A stretch of 64,000 bases of DNA from Opitutales bacterium (GCA_021772515.1 JAJFLU010000024.1:26745-90744), one strand, 5' to 3'. Counted from the stretch's first letter, positions 33,166 to 42,851 are shown. Translations and numbers: made by a program. Notes: generated by a model not told the origin, from the letters alone.

Positions 33166-34035
33166 CTAGAGGGTTTGCTTGAACCACGCCAAAGTCTTGT
33201 CCATCACATTTTCGGCCGTGGTCTGGTCTTCGCCCAAGACGCCAAATATATGATCGGCGCCGGACAGCAATACACCCTCGGTAGGGCGACCCTTTGCCCT
33301 TGAGGTGAATTCCGGGATGTGAGCGGCGGAAAAATCCTCCGTCCCGGCAATGCAGAGGAATGCGCCGGGATATTTTTCCAGATTTTTCATGACATCGTAT
33401 TTGCTCAATTTTTCAAAAAATCCTTTTTTCAATGTCACTTCTCGCCAACCCAGGTCGATTGTGATGATTCCCTTTTCCATGGCCTCATCAAATCGTTCTT
33501 TTCCCAGCGAACTCATAAAGTTTTTCCCCAAATTTCCCGCCGAGGACCATGTCACCATGGATTTGTACCAGCTTGGGTTTTCTCCGGCTGAGATAATGGC
33601 GGTGGCTCCGCCCATACTAAATCCAAGTATTCCCATTCGCGCGGTGTCGACCGAATCGAGGTTCGATAAATACTTGTAAGCCTCGGCGGCCGCATTGACG
33701 CGGGTCTCGATTGAAGAATCGGCCATTTCACCACCGCTTTCGCCCCAACCGGGGAAGTCGATACGCAGCGAGGCGATTCCCTCGTGGGCGAGTTTTTCGG
33801 CCAAACGCTTATACATATCGCCGACCTCGTTTTTGTGGCTGGCGAACCCGTGGCACATCAGGATGGCGGGCGCCTTGTCGGTTTCCTCCGGTTGGGCGAG
33901 GATTCCCACGATCTGCTTACCGATCTTTACATAATTCTCACTCCAGGAATTTTCTTCGTCGGCATACATTTCAGTGGCAATAATCGAACTTCCGAATAAA
34001 AAGCAAAGTGCGATTAGATACTTGTTCATATTCAT
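33166..34035 (-). CDS. Exported alpha/beta-hydrolase
   Basis: This 289-aa protein starts with a signal peptide, MNMNKYLIALCFLFGSSIIA, so it is periplasmic or lipid-anchored outside the cytoplasm. The alpha/beta-hydrolase core shows LMCHGFASHKNE (oxyanion loop), the nucleophile elbow LGFSMGGA with Ser, an acid in AGTEDF and the catalytic His in SGADHIFG. It hydrolyses an ester, amide or acyl group; the substrate is unknown. It sits between the AraC-GNAT regulator and the HisI-like gene on the same strand with short gaps, so all may be coexpressed. Confidence 0.85.
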   Translation of the reverse strand: MNMNKYLIALCFLFGSSIIATEMYADEENSWSENYVKIGKQIVGILAQPEETDKAPAILMCHGFASHKNEVGDMYKRLAEKLAHEGIASLRIDFPGWGESGGEMADSSIETRVNAAAEAYKYLSNLDSVDTARMGILGFSMGGATAIISAGENPSWYKSMVTWSSAGNLGKNFMSSLGKERFDEAMEKGIITIDLGWREVTLKKGFFEKLSKYDVMKNLEKYPGAFLCIAGTEDFSAAHIPEFTSRAKGRPTEGVLLSGADHIFGVLGEDQTTAENVMDKTLAWFKQTL

Positions 34036-34101
34036 AAAGTCAGGTGATTGTTAGAATCTATCCGGCAAAATGCAAACTATTGGGCCCTTGCCATCGGAAA
34101 T

Positions 34102-35406
34102 TTACATAACGAGGTTTTTACTATAAACCATTTCCTCACCCTGTGGATCGAGATTGCTGATAGCGCCGCATTTTTCGTAATCCAATTTCCGAAGCAATTC
34201 CTTCATCGGCTGATTGGATTCACCCGAAGAAATATATATTTTGCTTGTGCGACATATCCTTTCCCCATGTTCGAGCAAAGCGGCGGCGACACCTTGGCGG
34301 CGATTTTCAGGTTTTACGTAAATCAGGGAGATAAAACCATAGCTGAAAAAAGTGTGATCCAGTATCATACAGGCGACAGCATTTCCTTGTATTGAGGCAA
34401 GCCAGCAATTTCGGGACCTCACGGCACGTTCGAAAAACTGCTGTCCCTCCTCGAAACGCTCGAGTCCCTCAATGGGAAACCCGTTTCTCAAGAAATCTTC
34501 ATTGGCCCAGTGGATTTTAAGATTTTGCGAGATTTGCGTCGATATAACGGAGCGCTCTGTTTTGGTGTCCGAAGCCCACTCGCGCTGGCGGACATCCCTC
34601 GGCGAAAGGCCGTAATACTTTTTAACCAGCCGGGAAAAATGATAAGGAGACTTGAAACCGCTCTGGTAGGCGATTTCCTCCACTGTCAGGTCCGTATCGC
34701 GCAGTTTGGCCAGCCCTTTTTCCACCCTTGTCTGCCACAGTAGCTGGTTGGGAGTGCAGGAGAGATGCTTTCGGAACAACCGGGAGAGGTGCTGGGCGCT
34801 CAGGCAGGCAACCTGGGCGAAGTCTTTCGTGGTGCATGATTCGCAATAATGCCCCTCGATATAGTGGCATACCCTTTGAATTTGATCGGGTAGCGGGCGC
34901 GGTTCATCATCGAAGAGGCCAGACCGGTAAAAAAATTCATGAAAGATGGCCTCGGCCAGTTTTTCCCTCAATCTCCGGGGACCGTTTCGGTGCAATAAGC
35001 CGATTTTCATCAAAGTGTCCATCAATTCGGAGACAGGAATGATGAAAGGCATCGACTCAAGTCTTTTCAAAACGACACGATCGAGGTCGGGCTGAATGGC
35101 TGCACACCAGGTATGATGCACTTCCTCGGCGCTGGAGTATTGAAAAAATTCCCGATGCCCTGGACATAGCATCGTTGCCTGGCTGGGACCTTGCTGATAG
35201 TTGACACCGTCCACGGTGATGGTCTGCTCACCGCGATAAACGATATTCAGTTGAAGATTTTCCTGGGTGCGCGGCCCGAAACTCCATTTTCTCGCTTTGC
35301 CCCGCCAACCCGCTTTGTGTCGAAATTCGGAAAACATAAAAGGTTGATTGAGAGCAAAGATGTTCATTTCAGGCATGTTATTACATAGGTTGGGCATTTT
35401 AAACAA
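34102..35406 (-). CDS. AraC-family regulator fused to a GNAT acetyltransferase domain
   Basis: This 434-aa protein joins two parts. Residues about 40-120 look like the AraC N-terminal sensor cupin (NIVYRGEQTITVDGVNYQ). Residues 175-275 are the double helix-turn-helix, with TKDFAQVACLSAQHLSRLFRKH and VEEIAYQSGFKSPYHFSRLVKKYYGLSPRD. After a short linker, residues 298-434 form a GNAT domain, with LIYVKPENRRQGVAAALLEHGE giving the acetyl-CoA loop and ESNQPMKELLRKLDYEKCG the C-terminal strand. The reading frame is continuous. Joining a transcription factor to an acetyltransferase suggests sensing or acetylation of a ligand or protein. It is divergent from the ahcY-like gene and heads the minus-strand hydrolase-hisI-cdd run. 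Confidence 0.88.
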   Translation of the reverse strand: MFKMPNLCNNMPEMNIFALNQPFMFSEFRHKAGWRGKARKWSFGPRTQENLQLNIVYRGEQTITVDGVNYQQGPSQATMLCPGHREFFQYSSAEEVHHTWCAAIQPDLDRVVLKRLESMPFIIPVSELMDTLMKIGLLHRNGPRRLREKLAEAIFHEFFYRSGLFDDEPRPLPDQIQRVCHYIEGHYCESCTTKDFAQVACLSAQHLSRLFRKHLSCTPNQLLWQTRVEKGLAKLRDTDLTVEEIAYQSGFKSPYHFSRLVKKYYGLSPRDVRQREWASDTKTERSVISTQISQNLKIHWANEDFLRNGFPIEGLERFEEGQQFFERAVRSRNCWLASIQGNAVACMILDHTFFSYGFISLIYVKPENRRQGVAAALLEHGERICRTSKIYISSGESNQPMKELLRKLDYEKCGAISNLDPQGEEMVYSKNLVM

Positions 35407-35478
35407 TGGCTAATTGCTTATACTTGTTTGGAATTCAGAATTTTTGAGATTAAAGAAAAACCAAAACATAGGAAACAA

Positions 35479-36672
35479 ATGAACAATCAATCGGTAGACG
35501 AAGTGCTTCTGAAGCGCGGGTGGGGTAAAATCAAATGGACGGGCTCCAATATGCGAATGCTTCAGGGGCTGAGTGAGGAGTTCAGCGCAGACAAGCCCTT
35601 TGCCGGGCTCACTGTAGGAGTATGCCTCCATATCGAGCAGAAAACAGCATCCTTGTTCAAGGTTTTGGCCGCTGGGGGCGCCGAGGTGGTGGCCACCGGA
35701 AACTTGGGCACGACCAATGACGATATCGCCGCAGCCCTCAATGAAAGCGGAATCAAGGTTTACGGAAAACGCGATGACACCCGTCAAGAACAGATAGAGA
35801 ACGTTCGGAAAGTCCTGCGCCACAAACCCGACCTGCTTCTTGACAATGGGGCCGATTTGGTCGCGCTCCTGGTCGAAGCGGACGAGTTTTCCGGGCAAAA
35901 AGTCATCGGCGGAACCGAGGAAACTACCTCGGGAGGGAACCGCATTCGCGAGGAAATGCCCGATAAAGTGTCTTTTCCGGTCATAGTTATAAATGACAGC
36001 CCCCTTAAATCTTTCGTCGAAAACAAGCACGCGGTTGGACAATCGGTCCTGGAAAGTTTTTTAAGAATTACCAATTTGATGGTTCAGGGTAAAAGGGTCG
36101 TGGTCTTTGGTTACGGCTGGTGTGGGAAGGGAATCGCGAAATATTTCAAGAGTTTTGGAGCCCAGGTTGCCGTGGTGGAGAAAGATCCCATTCGGGCGCT
36201 GGAGGCAGCCGTGGACGGATTCCGGGTCGCCGAAACGGAAGCTATTCTACCCTGGGGAAACGTTTACATCACGGCCACCGGCAGACAGGGAATAATTCGC
36301 GGAGAGCATTTCGCCCACATGCCCAACGACTCGGTTTTGGCCAACGCGGGTCATTTCGATTACGAAATCGATGTGCCCGCTCTGGTCGAACAATCGGTTT
36401 CGGTTGAGGAGCCGGAGGAGGCCATTGAGCGCTGCACTTTGCCCAATGGCCGATGCCTGACATTGCTGTCTCACGGCAGAATGTTCAACTTGGGCGGTCG
36501 GGAGCCCAAAGGAAATTCGGCCGAATCCATGGATATGGGATTCTCCCTGATTGCGCTCTCTCTGGAATGTATTGCCAAGAGCCGCTACAACCTCGTGCCC
36601 GGTGCGCAACCGGTTCCTCACGAGATCAATCTCGAAGCCTCCCGCAGGATGCTCGAAATCATGATGGCATAA
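35479..36672 (+). CDS. S-adenosylhomocysteinase-family protein (divergent)
   Basis: The ATG at 35479 has TAGGAAAC just upstream and gives 397 aa, shorter than most bacterial AhcY but close to archaeal forms. Family motifs are clear: GVCLHIEQKTASLF, TNDDIAAAL, LLLDNGADL, GGTEETTSGGNRI, VINDSPLKSFVENKHAVGQS, the NAD fold GKRVVVFGYGWCGKGIAKYFKS, and NAGHFDYEID. In the KSxxD segment an Asp is replaced by Glu (KSFVEN), and the substrate-loop segment reads GNLGTTNDD where AhcY usually has CNIFSTQDD. The usual lysine-tyrosine tail is absent. It probably hydrolyses SAH or a related S-nucleosyl-homocysteine. Thioredoxin lies 110 bp downstream. Confidence 0.82.
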   Translation: MNNQSVDEVLLKRGWGKIKWTGSNMRMLQGLSEEFSADKPFAGLTVGVCLHIEQKTASLFKVLAAGGAEVVATGNLGTTNDDIAAALNESGIKVYGKRDDTRQEQIENVRKVLRHKPDLLLDNGADLVALLVEADEFSGQKVIGGTEETTSGGNRIREEMPDKVSFPVIVINDSPLKSFVENKHAVGQSVLESFLRITNLMVQGKRVVVFGYGWCGKGIAKYFKSFGAQVAVVEKDPIRALEAAVDGFRVAETEAILPWGNVYITATGRQGIIRGEHFAHMPNDSVLANAGHFDYEIDVPALVEQSVSVEEPEEAIERCTLPNGRCLTLLSHGRMFNLGGREPKGNSAESMDMGFSLIALSLECIAKSRYNLVPGAQPVPHEINLEASRRMLEIMMA

Positions 36673-36782
36673 GAAAACGGCCGACAATCCTGCACTTTTT
36701 TCATTTTTCTTTTTCATCTGATGTAAGCTTTTCACAACTGGATCGACTAGATTGCCTCTAACAAGTTGAGAAAGATAAAAAC

Positions 36783-37118
36783 ATGAAAAGCAATAACACA
36801 GTAAAAGTAAACGAATCCAATTTTGATGAAGAAGTATTACAGGCAGGGAAACCGGTTTTGGTCGATTTTTGGGCCGAATGGTGCGGACCATGCAAAATGA
36901 TCGCCCCGGTGCTCGATGAAATAGCCGACGAGCATGTGGAGACCGTTAAAATTGCCAAAGTCAATGTGGACGAAAATCCTGATTTGGCAGGCCGGTTTGG
37001 TATCAACTCAATTCCCACCTTGCTTATTTTTGAAGGAGGTAAACTCCAGGACAGAATCGTTGGGTTTCTCGGGAAAGATGCGATATTATCGAAATTAGGC
37101 CCAAAGGCTGGCGCCTAA
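36783..37118 (+). CDS. trxA: Thioredoxin
   Basis: This 111-aa classical thioredoxin has [21 protein letters not shown] with the CGPC redox pair. It also has the conserved [16 protein letters not shown] with cis-Pro and a Gly-rich end ([10 protein letters not shown]). It is cytoplasmic and reduces protein disulfides. It starts with ATG about 110 bp after the ahcY-like gene and may have its own promoter. Confidence 0.97.
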   Translation: MKSNNTVKVNESNFDEEVLQAGKPVLVDFWAEWCGPCKMIAPVLDEIADEHVETVKIAKVNVDENPDLAGRFGINSIPTLLIFEGGKLQDRIVGFLGKDAILSKLGPKAGA

Positions 37119-37162
37119 AACCAACTATTTGGCAGGCAATCTGCAAAACGCCTTTCGGGTCT

Positions 37163-38011
37163 TCAAATCGTTCGCAGCAATTTGTAAACCTCGACTAGTT
37201 CTTGCCGTGCTGTTGGCACAATCTCGTCCAGATCGTTGTCTTTGAGACCTATCTTGGTCAGAACCTCGGGCGGTGCCTCCCGCCCGGGGCATTTATCCTC
37301 CGCTTTCGTAGAAATTCTGGCGGCAACAGCGAGACTGCTGCGCAAGAGGCAGGCCATTGGCAGGTGATCCCCAGCTTGCAAAGGGTCGAGCTGATATCGC
37401 ACGGGAAGGACAAGTTCTTCGGTAAATGCCCATTTTTCGAGGAGTTTTGCCCCTACTAAAGCATGGTCGGTATCGAAGGTTTCTCTTTCCCATCTGGCCA
37501 GTGAGAGATAGTCTTTATTCACACCGTAGTCCACCTTACCGGAATAAACCTCCATGTACTGGTTTAAAATCCACTTACCCGACGAATGAACGAGGCCCAC
37601 CGTGTATGCGGTGTGATTATCCATTTGCAGTTTGTTGGCGAGGTGATCCATGACGATGGCGGTCAGCACCGAACTGCGCCAGATTTCTTCTGAAGTGAGC
37701 GGGTAGGCGGATTTTCGCGTTTTCACCATATCCAGAATGGCGACAAAGGCTGCCAGTTTGTAAACCTCCTTCGATCCGAGAAGGGAAATGGCCTCCTCGA
37801 CACTATCGGTGGGGACAGGTGATCCGAAATAGGCGCTATTTCCGAGGCGCATGACCGAGGTGGCCAGAGAAGAGTCCACCTTTATCACTGAAGCGATATC
37901 GCCAAGGTCTGAATTTTCGTCCGCTATCACCTGCCTGAGCCTTGCCAGAACATGGTGGGAAGGCGGCACAGTATTGAACCTGCGGATGTAATCTGAAAGA
38001 TCTTCCCTCAT
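37163..38011 (-). CDS. HDOD-domain protein
   Basis: This 282-aa protein has an HDOD domain, an HD-like fold without hydrolase activity. LGDIASVIKVDSSLATSVMRLGNSAYFG and SVEEAISLLGSKEVYKLAAFVAI are typical first-half motifs. The position of the HD pair reads GLVHSSGKW, so the metal-binding Asp is absent, as usual in HDOD proteins. Such proteins act in signal transduction, biofilm or cell-cycle control, often by scaffolding. No second output domain is present. Convergent with trxA. Confidence 0.88.
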   Translation of the reverse strand: MREDLSDYIRRFNTVPPSHHVLARLRQVIADENSDLGDIASVIKVDSSLATSVMRLGNSAYFGSPVPTDSVEEAISLLGSKEVYKLAAFVAILDMVKTRKSAYPLTSEEIWRSSVLTAIVMDHLANKLQMDNHTAYTVGLVHSSGKWILNQYMEVYSGKVDYGVNKDYLSLARWERETFDTDHALVGAKLLEKWAFTEELVLPVRYQLDPLQAGDHLPMACLLRSSLAVAARISTKAEDKCPGREAPPEVLTKIGLKDNDLDEIVPTARQELVEVYKLLRTI

Positions 38012-38259
38012 CAGAATGCCTTTATCGGCCCCATATTATAACTCTAAAACGTTTGCTGATTAAAATGGTTCCCCGATTTTTCGAGGATTAAAATAATTGC
38101 TCTCTTCCAATGCGTCTATAGAAATTGTTCATGGTGAAGGCGGTTATGGTTGTGGGAGTGGGATTTTGCATGGGTGAATAGAGGGTTGTTTCTGTGAGGG
38201 ATGGCGAGTCGGGGTTTTCGCCCAACAACAAAGATTTTAAAATCGGAAATTAAAAAATT

Positions 38260-39135
38260 ATGAATACAACAAATCAAAAAAACGTTTTAGTAACCGGCAG
38301 CACCAGCGGTTTCGGCAGGTCAATTGTCGAAACTCTTTCACGCAAAGGGCATCGTGTCTTTGCCACCATGCGGGCTATCGAGGGTAAAAATTCCGGGGTG
38401 GCGCAGGAATTGCGCGAATGGGCCCAAAATGAAGGGGTGGAACTGGAAACATTCGAACTGGATGTGACCGATGATGCCTCCGTCGATTCGGCGGTCGAGA
38501 GCATTCTCGATAAGTTCGGGCGCATTGATGTGGTGGTCAACAACGCGGGAATAGGCTCCGGCGGTTTTCTGGAGGGCTTCACCTCCGAGCAGGTCAAGAT
38601 GATGTTTGATGTCAATACCATCGGCCCGCTGAGGGTAAATCGCGCCGTTCTCCCGCATATGAGGGAAAACAAGTCCGGCCTCTTGATCCACATTACCAGT
38701 GCTACCGGCAGGCTTTATATTCCGGGTTTGAACCTTTATAGCGGAGCCAAGTATGCCCTCGAGGCGCTCGTTGAATCCTACTCGCATGAATTGGCTCCGT
38801 TTAATATCGACTGCGTCTCTATCGAACCGGGCGGCTATGGAACCGATATTGGGGCCAACTCAATGGCGGCGAGCGATACCGGGCGTTTGGCCGGCTATGG
38901 TGAAGGGGCGCATCCGGGCCTCGGGTTATACGCCTATTTTGAAAAGCACCTGAGCGGGCCGGATGCACCCGATCCAAAGGAAATCGCCGATGGAATAATT
39001 GACCTGATGGAGATGCCCGAAGGAGAGCGACCACTGCGGGTGGTCATCGGGACTGTGGGCACCGAGGGGCTCGATGAACTCAATCGTGTAACCGATAAGA
39101 TCCAAAAGGAATACCTGGACTCAATGGGTCTTTAG
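38260..39135 (+). CDS. Short-chain dehydrogenase/reductase (SDR)
   Basis: This 291-aa classical SDR has the cofactor motif LVTGSTSGFGRS, the structural VVNNAGIGSGG, the Ser of HITSATGRLYIPG and the catalytic YSGAKYALEAL. The sequence after the active site (SIEPGGYGTDIG) is close to SDRs that act on keto groups of fairly large alcohols. Substrate unknown. Monocistronic as far as can be seen. The 248-bp gap upstream shows no gene. Confidence 0.93.
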   Translation: MNTTNQKNVLVTGSTSGFGRSIVETLSRKGHRVFATMRAIEGKNSGVAQELREWAQNEGVELETFELDVTDDASVDSAVESILDKFGRIDVVVNNAGIGSGGFLEGFTSEQVKMMFDVNTIGPLRVNRAVLPHMRENKSGLLIHITSATGRLYIPGLNLYSGAKYALEALVESYSHELAPFNIDCVSIEPGGYGTDIGANSMAASDTGRLAGYGEGAHPGLGLYAYFEKHLSGPDAPDPKEIADGIIDLMEMPEGERPLRVVIGTVGTEGLDELNRVTDKIQKEYLDSMGL

Positions 39136-39253
39136 CGGAAATGCTTTTGAGTAGATCGGCTGGTTTTTCTTGCCGCTTCATCTTTCAAGGTGATAGTGTG
39201 CTTATGGCTTTATGAAACAGCCCTTTTTCCCAGTTATTAATAAGACTCTTAAA

Positions 39254-39943
39254 ATGAAAAAAACAACCCTTTGTCTGTTCGTAGCTTTGTTTTTTGGATA
39301 CCTCGCCGCTTTTGCCAAGGAGGAAGTTCCCTCGGGAAAATTGCTGGAATTGCACGATTGTGAGCTAATCGCAGGAGGCTGTATTGCCTCCTCGGAATCC
39401 ACTTTGGGGGGTCGCTCGCTCTTGCGGGTATGGGATTTTGATAATGGCATCCACAATGGGCAGAATCTGGCGGGCTTGCGAGTGGCTCTTTTGCAAATTG
39501 CCAATACCAATTTGGCCTTTTCGGAAACCCAGCCGACCGGAAGCGTTATTTATCTTCCCCAGGAAGCCACCCCTGCACAACAAAATGCACTCTCCGATTG
39601 GCTCCGCACCAAGGAACTCGCTTTAGCGACGAGAAAGGTCGAGGAAAGAGTCGTTCCCATCGAATTTGTTGGGAGCGGTGATGCGGTTTCGCTCAAAGTC
39701 GGTCAGAATATCGGTTTGCAAACACAATCGGTGGCACCTGCCGGCCCCGATCATTGCACTGGGATGCTCTGGTACAGCCCACGCTCCCGCCTCAATGCCT
39801 TCAAGGTGCTGGTGAATCGCCAGTCCACCATCAGGGAAAAAAGTCTTCAACTTACTTGGAACAATCATGATGCCAAGAGTGTCTTTCTCGGCAGCTTTGG
39901 TTCAACTAACCCCCAATGGGCGGCCAACAAGACCGAGCGTTGA
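39254..39943 (+). CDS. Exported DUF1326-like protein
   Basis: From the second Met (39254) the protein begins MKKTTLCLFVALFFGYLAAFA, a Sec signal peptide, so it is exported; the track's start 14 codons earlier is unlikely. The mature part has GKLLELHDCELIAGGCIASSES and GQNLAGLRVALLQIA, which resembles the DUF1326 family, whose function is not established. About 229 aa. It ends 54 bp before the second molybdenum-hydroxylase operon and may be read with it. Confidence 0.65.
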   Translation: MKKTTLCLFVALFFGYLAAFAKEEVPSGKLLELHDCELIAGGCIASSESTLGGRSLLRVWDFDNGIHNGQNLAGLRVALLQIANTNLAFSETQPTGSVIYLPQEATPAQQNALSDWLRTKELALATRKVEERVVPIEFVGSGDAVSLKVGQNIGLQTQSVAPAGPDHCTGMLWYSPRSRLNAFKVLVNRQSTIREKSLQLTWNNHDAKSVFLGSFGSTNPQWAANKTER

Positions 39944-39997
39944 GCTAAACTAAGACTCCTTTACCCACCCAGCCCCTCCAAATTTCCAATTCCCCCT

Positions 39998-40675
39998 ATG
40001 CAGGGAAAGAATAAAAGCCCCCACAACAATTCACCTAACTCTCTCTCGCGACGTGAATTTCTGAAAGGCGTGGGGACAACCGCCGTTGCCGCCGCAGCTT
40101 CGCAGGCGGAGCAATTGGCGGCTCAAATCAAAGAGGTTTCCGACGAAAAAGTTCACGGCCCGGAAGCGGTTCCAGTTACTTTACATGTCAACGGTGAGAA
40201 AAGAAAACTCGTTCTGGAACCCCGCGTCACACTTCTGGAAGCCATCCGCGAACACCTCAATCTGACCGGGCAAAAGGAAGTTTGCGATCGCGGAACCTGC
40301 GGTGCCTGCACCGTTATGGTGGATGGAGTGCCCCAATACTCCTGCATGAAATTAGCCGTCGATTCCCAGAATGAGGACATCACCACCGTTGAAGGACTGT
40401 CCAGCAACGGGCAGCTCAATAAAGTACAGCAGGCTTTTATCGAATGCGATTCTCTGATGTGCGGCTATTGCACACCCGGATTTGTGGTCAACCTTACCGC
40501 TTTGCTCGACCACAACCCGAAGCCCTCCGAGGCGGACGTAAGGGAAGCCTGTTCGGGAAATCTTTGCCGTTGCGGAACATATCCCCGTATTTTCGATGCC
40601 GCCCTCAAAGCCGCCGGTGTTAAAACAAAAAGCCGGGTTCAAATTTTATCAGCCAAGGATATCATCAATGCCTAG
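39998..40675 (+). CDS. Tat-exported (2Fe-2S) subunit of a second molybdenum hydroxylase
   Basis: This 225-aa protein carries a twin-arginine signal (SLSRREFLKGVGTTAVAAAA) before the 2Fe-2S domains. The clusters are CDRGTCGACTVMVDGVPQYSC and MCGYCTPGF...SGNLCRCGTY. An exported iron-sulfur subunit with an FAD subunit carrying an extra cluster is the arrangement of the periplasmic aldehyde oxidoreductase PaoABC and isoquinoline-oxidase-type enzymes. It overlaps the Mo-subunit start by 8 bp. Confidence 0.93.
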   Translation: MQGKNKSPHNNSPNSLSRREFLKGVGTTAVAAAASQAEQLAAQIKEVSDEKVHGPEAVPVTLHVNGEKRKLVLEPRVTLLEAIREHLNLTGQKEVCDRGTCGACTVMVDGVPQYSCMKLAVDSQNEDITTVEGLSSNGQLNKVQQAFIECDSLMCGYCTPGFVVNLTALLDHNPKPSEADVREACSGNLCRCGTYPRIFDAALKAAGVKTKSRVQILSAKDIINA

Positions 40676-42851
40676 CTGGCCAACAGAACCCGTTTATATT
40701 GGAAAATCCACTCAACGGGTGGATGGTCCCGAAAAAGTCACCGGCGAGGCCCGTTACTCTTCTGATATTCACAACGAGGGCTGGATTTACGGAATGATCC
40801 TACGCTCTCAATGGCCCAACGCGAAAATCCACTCCATCGATCTATCCGCCGCCCGAAACGTTCCCGGCATCAAAGCGGCCATCAAGGTGCGGGATGATGA
40901 GTTTGTCGCGCATTACTACGGTCAGGAGTTGGCCGCCGTGGCTGGAACGAGTAAGCAGGCCTGCATTGATGCGCTCTTGCTCATCAAAGTCGATGCCACG
41001 GATATTGCTTTTGTCGTTTCCGAGGAAACCGCCATAAACCCGGATTCCAGTCGCGTTTTTCCTGATTTTCCCAATATCGGTGAACCCAAAGTAAGGGAAA
41101 ACGGCGAAGTAGATAAAGCCTTCGCCCAATCCGCGGTTACCGTCGAAGGTCTTTATGCGACCCAGATACAAATGCACCATTGTCTGGAAACGCATGGCAA
41201 TACCGCCCATCAGCAGGGGGATAATCTTACCGTTTGGGCCTCTACACAGGGCGTGTTCAGCGTGCGGGATGGCTTGGCCAGCAATCTCGAATTGCCCCAA
41301 AACAAGGTCCGCGTCATCAGTGATTATATGGGAGGCGGTTTCGGTTCCAAATTCGGGCCGGGTGTGGAAGGCGTTCTCGTTTCCCGCCTGACCCAGAAAA
41401 CCGGTCTTCCGGTAAAATTGATGCTCCCCCGCTATGACGAGGCCAAGGCGGTTGGCAACCGTCCCTCCTCCTTTCAAAAAATTCGCATGGGCGCCGATGC
41501 CGATGGTAAAATCATCGCGTTTGAGTTGAATTCCTTTGGCACCTCTGGATTTACGAGTGGCCCCAGCACCGCTGGCGGCGGTGGGCGTGCCGGGTTTCCC
41601 TCCCCTTATCTTTACAATATACCCAACACCCGCGTGCGGCAGGCCGGGGTCGCCGTCAACACCGGTTCTTCGAGGGCCTTCCGGGCACCGGGGCATCCGC
41701 AGGCCAGTTTCGGCATGGAATCGATTATGGATGAAATGGCTGCTCGGCTAAACATGGATCCCCTTGATTTTCGCCTGAAAAACGATACCCATGACTCCCT
41801 TCCGGCGGAGATTCGGCGAAAGGAGTGGAAAATCGCCGCCGAGAGTTTCGGGTGGAAAGAAAAATACAACCCGCCAGGCAGTTCAAAGGGCACCATTAAG
41901 AAAGGCATTGGTCTGGCCGGAGGCACTTGGGGCGGCGGAGGTCGCGGAACTCAGGCGGAATGCCAGATCAACTCCGATGGATCGGTCGAGCTGCGCTGTG
42001 GCACCCAGGATTTGGGCACGGGCACCCGCACCCTTATGGCCATTATCGCGGCTGAAATTTTTGGACTCAAACCCGGCCAGATTACCGCGCGCCTTGGGGA
42101 CACCCTGTTTCCACCATCGGGCGGCAGCGGCGGCAGCACCACAGCGGCATCGGTATCCCCCGCCATTTACGATATTTGCCATAATGCCTTGAAAGAGCTT
42201 GGTGAAGTCAGCGGTATGGAGGATCCTACGGGCAATCAATGGTTTGCAGCCTGTCGAAAAATCGGAATCCAGCCCCTCATCGTACAGGGGCGTTGGCAGG
42301 AGGGTCTCTCCTCGCGAGGGGTCGGCGGCGTGCAAATGGCAGAAGTCGAAGTGGATACCGAAACCGGTTTTATTAAACTGAATAAAGTTCTCTGTGTGCA
42401 GGATTGCGGACTTGTTGTGAACAAACTGGCGACCGAAAGCCAAGCCAACGGCGGTGTTATCATGGGCGTTGGCTATGCGCTTTACGAAGAGCGTATTATG
42501 GATTCCCTTTCGGGTGTGGTTCTCAACCCCAATTTTGAAAACTACAAGCTGCCCGGCGCTCAGGACATGCCGGAGATCGAGATTATTTTGATGGAAATGC
42601 CCGAGCGCGGTGTTATCGGAATCGGCGAACCGGTTACCATACCGACCGCCGCAGCCATCGCCAACGCGGTCGCCAATGCCATCGGCGCGCGGGTTCCCAC
42701 ACTCCCGATCACACCCGATAAAGTTTTGGCAGCCCTCGGCAAAGTGCCCAATAAACCGGCCGATTCACTTGCTGGAAATTGGGGAGACTTTGACCAAAAA
42801 CTCAACTGGAGCCAATATAGCCCGACCCAAGAAGAAGGGGGAGGCCACTGA
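40668..42851 (+). CDS. Molybdopterin-binding subunit of the second molybdenum hydroxylase
   Basis: The ATG at 40668 overlaps the stop of the 2Fe-2S gene and gives 727 aa. Family motifs are RVDGPEKVTGEARYSSD at the N-terminus, GGGFGSKFGPG, SRAFRAPGHPQASF, RCGTQDLGTGTRT, GGSGGSTT, and GVIGIGEPVTIPTAAAIANA with the catalytic Glu. It oxidises an aldehyde or N-heterocycle. It has no signal of its own and would be exported in complex with the Tat-tagged 2Fe-2S subunit, as in Pao. Its stop overlaps the FAD-subunit start (TGATG). Confidence 0.93.
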   Translation: MPSWPTEPVYIGKSTQRVDGPEKVTGEARYSSDIHNEGWIYGMILRSQWPNAKIHSIDLSAARNVPGIKAAIKVRDDEFVAHYYGQELAAVAGTSKQACIDALLLIKVDATDIAFVVSEETAINPDSSRVFPDFPNIGEPKVRENGEVDKAFAQSAVTVEGLYATQIQMHHCLETHGNTAHQQGDNLTVWASTQGVFSVRDGLASNLELPQNKVRVISDYMGGGFGSKFGPGVEGVLVSRLTQKTGLPVKLMLPRYDEAKAVGNRPSSFQKIRMGADADGKIIAFELNSFGTSGFTSGPSTAGGGGRAGFPSPYLYNIPNTRVRQAGVAVNTGSSRAFRAPGHPQASFGMESIMDEMAARLNMDPLDFRLKNDTHDSLPAEIRRKEWKIAAESFGWKEKYNPPGSSKGTIKKGIGLAGGTWGGGGRGTQAECQINSDGSVELRCGTQDLGTGTRTLMAIIAAEIFGLKPGQITARLGDTLFPPSGGSGGSTTAASVSPAIYDICHNALKELGEVSGMEDPTGNQWFAACRKIGIQPLIVQGRWQEGLSSRGVGGVQMAEVEVDTETGFIKLNKVLCVQDCGLVVNKLATESQANGGVIMGVGYALYEERIMDSLSGVVLNPNFENYKLPGAQDMPEIEIILMEMPERGVIGIGEPVTIPTAAAIANAVANAIGARVPTLPITPDKVLAALGKVPNKPADSLAGNWGDFDQKLNWSQYSPTQEEGGGH

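Noticed and set aside
35407-35478. SAH riboswitch upstream of the ahcY-like gene
   Set aside because: The gap to the divergent regulator is only about 70 AT-rich bases without the required paired core.
36247-36891. 214-aa minus-strand ORF across the ahcY-like and trxA genes
   Set aside because: Shadow of two well-supported genes on the other strand.
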